Made by a program: the position numbers and the translations under genes. Shown here piece by piece: positions 46,484 through 54,415 of a stretch of DNA of 64,000 bases. The notes beneath the pieces were generated by a model, which had not been told where the DNA came from, did not search any database, and saw only the letters and a program-made list of their open reading frames with translations. The stretch lies in the NCBI GenBank assembly GCA_016840285.1, contig JAEOSR010000056.1, positions 65,047 to 129,046 of the forward strand, in the 5' to 3' direction. The first letter of the stretch is position 1. The number at the start of each line of letters is the position of its first letter. Origin of the DNA: Candidatus Hodarchaeota archaeon. GTDB lineage: Archaea > Asgardarchaeota > Heimdallarchaeia > Hodarchaeales > Hodarchaeaceae.

Positions 46484-47296
46484 CTATTCTAAAATTTCTG
46501 GATTATTTTTCTCATATATCCATCGTGTTAAGTACATGTAAGGGGTATCTATTAATCCAAGAAACCATTTTGTGATTAGTTGGCCAACAATGAGAGTGAA
46601 CATGAAATCAATGCTAATAACTTCGATTGATGAATCAAACATCTTCTGAATGGAGGGGAAAATGAGGAATGCTAACGGAATAAAGAGAATAGAGTCCAAT
46701 CCAAGACTTAAAATGTCACTCAAGACATTTCTTATCCATAAAAATTTCCACCATTCTCCTATATTAGTTCTCGCTTGAATCCATAAACGAATTTTATCAT
46801 AGATCCATGCATCAAATCGTTCACTAATGAAAAAACTGATCCAGGAGGCTAATGTGATTGCAGGAACAATTGTAAACGGAACTAAAGGATCATCTCCAGC
46901 TGCTGGAAGAAATCCAGCCAATATCAACAGAATAACCATAATGACCTGACTGATTAGAGCAATCCAGATCATTTCATAAACTGCCTTTCTCCCAAATCTC
47001 TCGTTTACCATGTCTGTAACCTGCAAAGTAAAAGGAAATACAATTACTCCCACTGGTGCAAATATAGGGATAATCTCTAAGTCTGTTAATAAAGATCCAA
47101 TAAAAGGAATGTTTTTCAAACCCAAATCAAATTCGGCAATTTTCACGGCAAAAAATTGAGCTAGAGTTAGAAATAGGATATAAACTCCAGTTAAGGCACG
47201 TGGAGAATCTGATTTCGCTGTATACCAAGCACCAATATATGTTACAAAACCTAATATAATAAAAACCCCAATACTGACGATTAATCCTTCCAACAT
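46484..47296 (-). CDS. Queuosine-precursor-type transporter (YhhQ/VUT family)
   Basis: This 270-residue membrane protein of the COG1738 type carries the family signature V-T-D-M-V-N-E-R-F-G-R-K near residue 90, followed by a helix series with SWISFFISERFDAWIYDKI. Bacterial members import queuosine precursors such as preQ0 or preQ1. In archaea such carriers may serve archaeosine (G+) synthesis by salvage. Chain length is usual. It stands alone. Substrate assignment rests on family membership. Confidence 0.85.
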   Translation of the reverse strand: MLEGLIVSIGVFIILGFVTYIGAWYTAKSDSPRALTGVYILFLTLAQFFAVKIAEFDLGLKNIPFIGSLLTDLEIIPIFAPVGVIVFPFTLQVTDMVNERFGRKAVYEMIWIALISQVIMVILLILAGFLPAAGDDPLVPFTIVPAITLASWISFFISERFDAWIYDKIRLWIQARTNIGEWWKFLWIRNVLSDILSLGLDSILFIPLAFLIFPSIQKMFDSSIEVISIDFMFTLIVGQLITKWFLGLIDTPYMYLTRWIYEKNNPEILE

Positions 47297-47432
47297 TCTT
47301 CATTTGTCTCCGTAGTAATAGTAAAGGGAAATATTTTCGTTTTTTCTTTTTTGTCGTACCCTTTTAATGTTAACTGACAGAGGGAGTGATAAAAAGGAGG
47401 GAAGGGTTGCTTTAATTATTCAGCTATTGAGG

Positions 47433-48071
47433 TTATCTTTGTTCAGCTGAGTCAAGTAGGACTGCTAACGCAACAGCGAATTTTCGATTGAATATTCGTT
47501 CACTATCTGTAGTCATATCTAGAATATATTTGTCTCCAATGGTCATTCTTCGGTTGAATTCGCCTACTTTTACTTCTGTACCATCTTGAATAAGATATAT
47601 GTCAAATTGTAGGCGGATTAACCATGCGAATCCTTCGACAAGCCAACCAATAATGGGAATCCAACCAAATATCCATCGAGCATTCCTTATAAGACTAATT
47701 AGTAGACTCCTGGCCTTTACTTTCCCGACGACTTTTCCTGACCCATCCCATATTGTCCAATTCTCTCTGAAAATACTTGACCAAAAATTCCGCTTAGCTC
47801 GTCCCAGATTTTGATTCGTTTCGTTATCAAGAATATCGAAACTAGCCCAAGCATCAAACATTGCGAGGTCTTTTATGGTCATAATTTCTGGAGCGGATTT
47901 GGGATCCCCTGGAAACACATGCATATGTGTCTTACGGCCAAATCTGTCACGTTTAATCCATAATAGATCCTGATCCGTGTCTACATCTTTTACATGATAG
48001 GCTTCTTGTGCTGAAAGTAACCGACGGTGTCTTTGTTGAATTCCGAACTTATCACGATCAAAAATACCCAT
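47433..48071 (-). CDS. LURP-one/phospholipid-scramblase-like (Tubby-C fold) protein
   Basis: The 212-residue protein shows the alternating strand pattern of LURP-one-related proteins: DQDLLWIKRDRFGRK, SFDILDNETNQNLGRAKR, WTIWDGSGKVVGKVKAR, FDIYLIQDGTEVKVGEFNRR and the closing buried helix KFAVALAVLLDSAE. That closing helix in a beta barrel is the strongest hallmark. A hydrophobic stretch near 135-160 (IFGWIPIIGWLVEGFAWLI) may insert in or touch a membrane. The family includes scramblases, tubby and LURP-one, but biochemical activity is not established for archaeal members. Confidence 0.7.
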   Translation of the reverse strand: MGIFDRDKFGIQQRHRRLLSAQEAYHVKDVDTDQDLLWIKRDRFGRKTHMHVFPGDPKSAPEIMTIKDLAMFDAWASFDILDNETNQNLGRAKRNFWSSIFRENWTIWDGSGKVVGKVKARSLLISLIRNARWIFGWIPIIGWLVEGFAWLIRLQFDIYLIQDGTEVKVGEFNRRMTIGDKYILDMTTDSERIFNRKFAVALAVLLDSAEQR

Positions 48072-48251
48072 TTATTCTTCACCCTAATCATTCAATTTCT
48101 TCTTGAGATATAGCCAAAATTAACATTAAACCCTTAATAAAGATCTCTAACAAAAAACCAATTCTATCAATTATTTGCAAAGTACAGAGTAGGAAAAAAG
48201 ATACTATTTTCATTATATCTTGAGAATATCTTATACGAAGAAGAATTCTTA

Positions 48252-49463
48252 TTAAGCACCCTTTGTTAGTGTCAATGTCTCACCTGGGATATAATTTCTA
48301 AAACGGGGTTTTGTTGTTATTTCCACTCCTCCTTTGAGAGTCAATTTGGGCACTAAGAGTCGTTTCGCTTTTAAAGTATTTCCAGCTTTTCCATCAGAAA
48401 ACATAAAGTCTCCCTCTTTTAATCCCAGGATTGAAATGTCAGCGGGCTTACCTACTTCTAAGCTTCCTCTCCTTTCTTCTTCATTAAGAACTATAGCTGG
48501 GTTTATAGTAGTTTTCTCAATGACCTCATGTAAGCTTAATCCTAATGCAAGAAATTTTGACATTACAACTGGTAAACTAAATAGTACTGGCCCTCTATAG
48601 TTTGTAATTGTTATGTCGGTGCTTATTGTTGTTGGAATGATTCCTTGCTCCATTCCCTTTTTCGCTAATTTAAAACTAAAATGACTCTGGGCAGGAGCAA
48701 CATCTAAGACTACCTCCCTTCTTATAGCAGCTTTTAATTCTGGTAATATTGATCCATCAGGATTTATAACCCCTCCTTCTCTTTGTGTAAATAGATGAGT
48801 CAAAATATCACCTTTTTCAAGAAGATTAAGCATTTTTACATTAAATTCATTCATCACATTTTTTGGAATGTTATCCTCAAAACTTAACCCTATATGAACC
48901 ATAAGAGGGATATTCGCTTCTTTTGCTATTTTTTTTGCGGTCTTAATCATGGAAATTCCGTAGTTTTTTATTAAAGAAGCTCCAGCTCTTATTTTTATTC
49001 CTTTGATGCTCTTTTTGTTTTCCTCTATAAGTTTCAACATCCGTTCTGAGTTCACATTGCGCCAACATATTTCAGGATAGATTGCTTGACCTGTGGGACT
49101 TAAATGAAGAAAGCATAAAATGTCTGTTTGAGCATGAGGAATAATGAGTTTCTTAAAGCCATTAAAAGTAGCATAGCCAGTACTCCCTGCATCACATACC
49201 GTTGTAATCCCCGAGTACACACCAGCTTCGTCTGGAGTTACAGCTATAGGCATAATTGCTTCAGCAACATGAGTATGTATATCAATTAATCCTGGAGTAA
49301 TTATATTATTATTACCATCTATTACTTTCTCAGCTTCAGTAACTGGAATGTCTATAGATATGTCAGCTATTTTTCCATTATTTATTGCTATATCTCTTAT
49401 TCCATTAATCTTTTGTTTTGGATCTATTACTTCTCCTCCTTTTATCAGCAGTTCATAAACCAT
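48252..49463 (-). CDS. Dihydroorotase-like amidohydrolase (deacetylase/EF_0837-like)
   Basis: This 403-residue metal hydrolase with a TIM-barrel core carries the HxH motif (GLIDIHTHV, about residue 64), a likely carbamylated Lys (IKGIKIRAG), His ligands in LMVHIG and LTHLFTQ, and the catalytic Asp in TTISTDI. The small beta-sandwich at the N-terminus (LLIKGGEVIDPKQKIN) and C-terminus (GKPADISILGL) is typical of dihydroorotase/hydantoinase relatives. It resembles the subgroup annotated as amidohydrolase/deacetylase (EF_0837-like) rather than pyrimidine synthesis DHOase. There are no pyrimidine genes nearby. The exact substrate is unknown. Confidence 0.87.
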   Translation of the reverse strand: MVYELLIKGGEVIDPKQKINGIRDIAINNGKIADISIDIPVTEAEKVIDGNNNIITPGLIDIHTHVAEAIMPIAVTPDEAGVYSGITTVCDAGSTGYATFNGFKKLIIPHAQTDILCFLHLSPTGQAIYPEICWRNVNSERMLKLIEENKKSIKGIKIRAGASLIKNYGISMIKTAKKIAKEANIPLMVHIGLSFEDNIPKNVMNEFNVKMLNLLEKGDILTHLFTQREGGVINPDGSILPELKAAIRREVVLDVAPAQSHFSFKLAKKGMEQGIIPTTISTDITITNYRGPVLFSLPVVMSKFLALGLSLHEVIEKTTINPAIVLNEEERRGSLEVGKPADISILGLKEGDFMFSDGKAGNTLKAKRLLVPKLTLKGGVEITTKPRFRNYIPGETLTLTKGA

Positions 49464-49595
49464 TTTGATCCCGTTCTCATTTCAATAATATGAAAATTGA
49501 CCTGAATTTGTGTAATTTATATGAATTCATAAGTAGTCGGAAGTTACTCAATTAAGAAAAAAATTTCGAACAAAATTGATAATAGATTAGATGGA

Positions 49596-50351
49596 GTGTT
49601 ATTTTCAAGGTGCTATCAAAATTTGATCTCTGAAGTCCATGAACAGCTAAAAGAGCATTATATTCGGCTTGATCCCCACGCAGAAACGTGGGATCTTTGG
49701 ATTAAAGGGGATAAAAATCGTTCAGAAACTTATGAGGTTGCAATTGGTACAATCTTAGTTCAAAATACCAATTGGAGAAATGTAAACAAAGCAATAGCCA
49801 ATTTAAAAGGAAATTCTATTTTTTCTTTTGAACAATTACAGGAAATTAACGTAGAAGAACTTGAAGAGCTCATTAAATCCGCTGGTTTCTATAAACAAAA
49901 ATCCTTGTATCTTAAATCCTTAAGTAATTTGCTTTTTACCTGTTCTCTTAATGAACAAACACCCTCTCGTGAAGAATTACTAGCATGTAAGGGTATTGGA
50001 AAAGAAACAGCTGATTCAATTTTAGTATATTGTTTTCAACAACCTGTACTCATTATTGGAACATACACTCGGCGTTTCTTAGCTCGTCTTTACGGGGATA
50101 TGGGCTATCTGAGAAAAAAATACGAGGTTATTCAAGAGGAACTAACCAAAGAGCTTGAGAAGAATTTTGAAGTATTTGGACGGTTTCATGCTTTAGTAGT
50201 GGTTCACGGCCAGAATTATTGCCAAAAAAACAAGCCACTTTGTTCACAGTGCTTTTTAATATACTCATGTACGTATGGCCAAAAATATCAGACAGACCCA
50301 AAAATCGCACGAATTCAAAGTGCGATATCTAAATCTCCGAAAAACAAATAA
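49596..50351 (+). CDS. Endonuclease III-related HhH-GPD protein with FeS cluster, catalytic residues missing
   Basis: This 251-residue protein of the EndoIII superfamily resembles the COG2231/MagIII branch. The helix-hairpin-helix reads CKGIGKETADSIL, and a complete C-x6-C-x2-C-x5-C iron-sulphur motif ends the fold. Ungapped alignment with E. coli Nth (GVGRKTANVVLNTAFGWPTI...) puts Glu at the catalytic Lys120 position, as in monofunctional 3-methyladenine glycosylases. Gly replaces the essential Asp138 (IIGTYTRR where VVDxYTRR is usual). It may thus bind lesions without cutting, use another residue, or be inactive. GTG start, because the nearby ATG at 49591 is out of frame and stops after eleven codons. 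Confidence 0.87.
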   Translation: MLFSRCYQNLISEVHEQLKEHYIRLDPHAETWDLWIKGDKNRSETYEVAIGTILVQNTNWRNVNKAIANLKGNSIFSFEQLQEINVEELEELIKSAGFYKQKSLYLKSLSNLLFTCSLNEQTPSREELLACKGIGKETADSILVYCFQQPVLIIGTYTRRFLARLYGDMGYLRKKYEVIQEELTKELEKNFEVFGRFHALVVVHGQNYCQKNKPLCSQCFLIYSCTYGQKYQTDPKIARIQSAISKSPKNK

Positions 50352-50427
50352 AATACCATTTAAAATTACTAATCTTTCAGCTTACTTCTTTTGCATTCGT
50401 CTTCTCTTAATGACCGTCGTGTCTCTC

Positions 50428-52758
50428 TCATTTTGGCTTTCTTTTCCATCCAAGCTTTATTACTAACAGCGTAAATATAATTAGAAGAACTGACCAAGCA
50501 GGGATGGATTTTATAGTCGGAAGAGAGGAAGAGCTCATTGTAGTGTTGGTATCCTTTGTTGTCAAGCTAGTTTCTTCTTCTGATGTTGTGGTAGTAGTCG
50601 ATATCGTCGTGGTTATGGTTGTTGTGGGTTCTGTAGTCGTATTCGGTGTCGTTGTGGTTATTGTTGTTGTCGGTTCTGTAGTAATAGTCGGTGTCGTTGC
50701 GGTTATGGTTGTTGTGGGTTCTGTAGTAGTAGTCGTTGTGGGGGTAGTCTCAACATCTACCTTATTAATTGATTCTGCATTTAACATAAAGGACATCGGG
50801 TTGAATGAACCAGATTCTTCATAATTCTGGATCCAGTCGCGTATTACTATAAAACGATGTTCCTGATGTCCGTAAATAAATGGATAATCTTTTGCAGCTG
50901 TTTCTTCGATGTTCCAGTACAAGTTTTCTCTGATAGAGGAATTTTGTTCTATGCTAGCATCTCCGATCATATCATCAAGAGTTGGGTTGTTGTAATTAAT
51001 AAGGTTAGAATAATATCCGAATTCACTATGTAAGAAGGGAACTATATAGTCGTCTGGATCAGCATATTCTGGAACCCAGCTTATGAAAATAATAGGAAGT
51101 TCATTAAAAATAAGTGCCATACGATATTCGCTCATTGAAATCGCTGCGACAGATATGTTTATACCAACATCCATAGCTTCAATTGCATCCTTCAAAAGTA
51201 GGCATGTTTGTTCATATATATGATTTCCCGCGATATATACTAATTTAATTGTACCATTCCATCCAATTTCTTGAAAGAGAGCTTCAGCTGCATCTGGATC
51301 GTATGTTGGTATAAATCCATTTTCAATTAATTGCTCATGATGTCCTAACATACCATTGGGGATGATACCTTCTAATTGTTCACCAAATCCATTAAGAACA
51401 CTATTGATATAAGTTTCATAATTAAAGGCCATTGCAAAAGCTTTACGGAATTTGAGGGCAGTGAATGGATTGTCGGGACTGGCTAAGAGAGCCTCAGGGC
51501 CAGTTTGATTCCAAGCGTAGCGGGGTTGAGCAGATGAATTATAATCCGATGATGGGTCTTCCTCAAGATAAGTAATCGGTATATCGTAATTCATGTTCAT
51601 GCCGAGGAGCCTTACATTAAAATTAGGTACATTAAAAGCTTGAACACCTCCCACGGTCGGTAAAACTTCTAGCTCACCTGTCTGTGTGAATTTAGTTACA
51701 TTAATGATTTCAGAAGCATTTTCTATAGGGATATATACCTCATCAGCAATTCCTGCCTTGATATCTGATATTCGTGTAGAGACATTATCGATTTTCTTGA
51801 TAAGAACTTCATTAGGGGAGTTCTCAGTGAATGTTCCCCACCAGTCAGTATATTTACCGTATCGAATCAGTTTTTCCTCTTCGAATTCAATGAGCTGATA
51901 TGAACCAGTACCAACTGCGTGGTCTTCCATCCAGTCATGAGCATTCATATCACTAGCTGGAGAATAAGGAACAACTCCAGATATGTTAACATCATGCCCA
52001 CTTGAAAGGCCAAGCTTGGTACGGATCTGCTCTACAGTCAAATCAGGGAACCAATCCAGTAATGAAACCATCCCATATTCGTCATCAGATTGATCAGATA
52101 CATAATCACTTGGCACGTTTTCAACTATAGCTTTTGGCGAGACAGCTGCAATCGTAGGATAAGCCATAATATGTAAAAAAGGTGTATATGGATATTCTAA
52201 GTTAATTGTTAGATGATAATCGTCTATGACAACAATTCCTCCAGCAGAAAGGTATTCTAATGCTTCAGCAACATTGGCTTGATCCCAATAATTCATGTAG
52301 GTGAAACCACCCTTGATAAATTGGCCAATCATCCACATTGCCCCTTCGAGATCATTCATAAGGACACCTCTGTCGAGAGAGTATTTCATAACATACGCAT
52401 TGAATGAGACATTATCATGGAAAATTACTCCTTCACGAAGGGTGAAGTTGTACTGGAGCCCGTCTGGAGAGACAGCCCAACTAGTAGCTAGCTCTTCTTC
52501 TAAATCGATTCCAGAATTCCACTCATAATCAATTAGTGTCTCATAGATTAATTCAATAATTCCAGATTGATTTGACTCCCAGTTCGACGCTGGATCCAAT
52601 GTCATTGGCCAAAAAGCTGTCTCAAAAATGAAAGTACCAGAATTCTTTATTAGCAATGGAGCCGCTCTAAGAGGAGGAGCAGGAGGAGAAAGAGTGGCTG
52701 TGAAAATAAGAAAGAATAGGAATCCTCCAATTATTGCCATTTTGCCTCTTAATTTCAT
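50428..52758 (-). CDS. ABC transporter substrate-binding protein, family 5 (peptide/nickel type), membrane-anchored
   Basis: This 776-residue exported protein has a signal peptide (KMAIIGGFLFFLIFTATL) and then an SBP_bac_5 domain. That domain includes LDPASNWES...IYETLIDYEW, SWAVSPDGLQYNFTLREGVIFHDN, FRKAFAMAFNYETYI and PEYADPDDYIVPFLHS. It binds oligopeptides, nickel or other solutes outside the cell. A Thr-rich stalk with period-15 repeats and a C-terminal helix (SVLLIIFTLLVIKLGW) with basic tail anchor it, the usual archaeal layout. It is the last gene of a surface-protein unit on this strand. The permease and ATPases are not in this window. Confidence 0.92.
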   Translation of the reverse strand: MKLRGKMAIIGGFLFFLIFTATLSPPAPPLRAAPLLIKNSGTFIFETAFWPMTLDPASNWESNQSGIIELIYETLIDYEWNSGIDLEEELATSWAVSPDGLQYNFTLREGVIFHDNVSFNAYVMKYSLDRGVLMNDLEGAMWMIGQFIKGGFTYMNYWDQANVAEALEYLSAGGIVVIDDYHLTINLEYPYTPFLHIMAYPTIAAVSPKAIVENVPSDYVSDQSDDEYGMVSLLDWFPDLTVEQIRTKLGLSSGHDVNISGVVPYSPASDMNAHDWMEDHAVGTGSYQLIEFEEEKLIRYGKYTDWWGTFTENSPNEVLIKKIDNVSTRISDIKAGIADEVYIPIENASEIINVTKFTQTGELEVLPTVGGVQAFNVPNFNVRLLGMNMNYDIPITYLEEDPSSDYNSSAQPRYAWNQTGPEALLASPDNPFTALKFRKAFAMAFNYETYINSVLNGFGEQLEGIIPNGMLGHHEQLIENGFIPTYDPDAAEALFQEIGWNGTIKLVYIAGNHIYEQTCLLLKDAIEAMDVGINISVAAISMSEYRMALIFNELPIIFISWVPEYADPDDYIVPFLHSEFGYYSNLINYNNPTLDDMIGDASIEQNSSIRENLYWNIEETAAKDYPFIYGHQEHRFIVIRDWIQNYEESGSFNPMSFMLNAESINKVDVETTPTTTTTTEPTTTITATTPTITTEPTTTITTTTPNTTTEPTTTITTTISTTTTTSEEETSLTTKDTNTTMSSSSLPTIKSIPAWSVLLIIFTLLVIKLGWKRKPK
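50602..50736 (-). repeat. 45-bp minisatellite encoding the Thr-rich stalk
   Basis: Three consecutive 45-bp units (15 codons each) begin near 50602, 50647 and 50692 on the plus strand, sharing the core ggtt(c)tgtagt. They encode TTTxTTEPTTTIT-type sequence of the binding-protein stalk. Such repeats change in number by slippage and set the reach of the stalk. The Thr side chains are probable O-glycan sites. Confidence 0.8.
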
Positions 52759-52790
52759 TTTAATCGCCTGTTTTCCTTTCTTTTATCTTT

Positions 52791-54386
52791 TTAGAATTCA
52801 TATTCAGGATAGCAACTAAACAAATAAGCGCCATTGGCATCATAGATGGACCATCGGCATTGCACGTATTCATTTCGTAAAAAATAACCCAAATATAACT
52901 CAAATAAGTATGGAGATCCTACATCATAGTAGCCATTCAGATTAGTAAATTCCTCCCATTTCGTCCATCCTTTGCCCCTTCCTTTCCATCGCCAATCCAC
53001 GATGAATTTATAGATGTTCGCTGTGTTAATATCGAAATACATTCTTGAGTAGGCTTTATAGACATATCGTCCATACCATTGCTTATAAACATATGAAGAG
53101 GATAAAACAATTGGAAAATTCATGTTAATCTGCTCAACACGCGTATCTAACAACGTATTTCCATTATTGATATGAATTGACCAATTAACTTCTATCGTAT
53201 CACCATCTTCAATATTAAAAGTGTCACTAACATAATAGATTCCAGTGCCTTCACTACTGTAATTGTCACCTGACCATCGAAGTAGATTCCAGTCACCCCA
53301 AACCCCTTCTTCGGGTTTTATGCGGCATTGAACCATCAAATAATATGCATATGATATATTAACGTAGAACCAGAAATGTGAGGTGCATACATCTGCTTCC
53401 CAGGAAAGATATGAATTATCCATTATTTTAGCATGGGTTATACAATATTCATCAGAAGTGTGTGAATCGATTAAAATATATCCCCCTTTGGAATAAATGG
53501 ACCATTTGACTTGCACTTTGGTATCTAATGGATTAATATTATATACATCTTCCTCTAATTGATAATTCGTTCCTTTATCGTAATAAATCTGTTCGTTGCT
53601 CACTATATACCATTCAGTCCAATTGTCGTGATGAACCCGATATTCTACTTTAAATTTGTATATCTCGGAAACATTAATTTCGAATTTGAAATATGATTTT
53701 ATTAAATTGTCATTTTGAGTTATTAAGGAGCTGTTCAATACTTGAACTGAGCTTGGAATACAGACATCAATCAGATCTACATATAGAGCAATCTTTGTAA
53801 ATTCAATAGCAGCACTAAGAATTGAATTATCTGCTGCATCGTTAGTTGACCATTTTTGAGAACCATCGATGTATAATTTTACAGAGGAGCCCTTCCTAGT
53901 AATTCTAAATTTCCCATTCCATTCTTTGTATAAATCAAGCCATTCACTATTATAAGCTAAAGATCCATTGTGCCAAAACTTTATTCGACCTTCTGTCCTA
54001 TTTTGACCTGACCATTCAAGTTTAAAAACTTCTTTTCCTGTTGCATCTAATGTATCAAAGAGAATAAATCTTAGATGTCCAATGTCATCTTGTTTATAGC
54101 AAATAGGGGCACACACAAAGTCAATACTATCATAGGCTGAATCAAAATTATGATATGTTCGAGCAAGACCATTCCAAATAATATTTGCAAATAATAATCC
54201 TGAAACAGTAGTTGTTTCACCGTGGGTATCAACCCAATCATTGTTATTATCAAACGGTTGATAATAATTATATCCTGTTCTTTCGGCACGAACCATCACA
54301 AGTGGTAAGAATGTAATTGATACTAATGAAAATATCAATAGTAATATTCTGATTCTTTTTGTTTTTAACTTTTTATATTGTTTCAT
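52791..54386 (-). CDS. Secreted protein with lectin-like N-terminus and three repeats
   Basis: The protein has 531 residues. A strong signal peptide (IRILLLIFSLVSITFLPLV) is followed by a roughly 170-residue beta-rich domain like LamG/concanavalin lectin folds (GRIKFWHNGSLAY, KFRITRKGSSVKLYIDGSQ). Three roughly 105-residue repeats follow, each with Y(K/L)F-V-(E/D)-R, (G/N)W(T/G)xW, a Y(Y/V)D.GT segment and V.V.W.SI. There are many N-x-S/T sites. No anchor is visible, so it may be secreted or held by partners. The binding protein gene follows 32 bases downstream and the giant Ig protein lies 29 bases upstream. Family not recognised beyond fold-level guesses. Confidence 0.75.
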   Translation of the reverse strand: MKQYKKLKTKRIRILLLIFSLVSITFLPLVMVRAERTGYNYYQPFDNNNDWVDTHGETTTVSGLLFANIIWNGLARTYHNFDSAYDSIDFVCAPICYKQDDIGHLRFILFDTLDATGKEVFKLEWSGQNRTEGRIKFWHNGSLAYNSEWLDLYKEWNGKFRITRKGSSVKLYIDGSQKWSTNDAADNSILSAAIEFTKIALYVDLIDVCIPSSVQVLNSSLITQNDNLIKSYFKFEINVSEIYKFKVEYRVHHDNWTEWYIVSNEQIYYDKGTNYQLEEDVYNINPLDTKVQVKWSIYSKGGYILIDSHTSDEYCITHAKIMDNSYLSWEADVCTSHFWFYVNISYAYYLMVQCRIKPEEGVWGDWNLLRWSGDNYSSEGTGIYYVSDTFNIEDGDTIEVNWSIHINNGNTLLDTRVEQINMNFPIVLSSSYVYKQWYGRYVYKAYSRMYFDINTANIYKFIVDWRWKGRGKGWTKWEEFTNLNGYYDVGSPYLFELYLGYFLRNEYVQCRWSIYDANGAYLFSCYPEYEF

Positions 54387-54415
54387 TTGTTTTCCTTCTT
54401 TTAATTAGTAGTAAT

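Noticed and set aside
50504..50824. Val-rich open frame of 106 codons on the plus strand
   Set aside because: It is the antisense of the Thr-rich stalk repeats. The long Val runs come from reading ACN repeats backwards.
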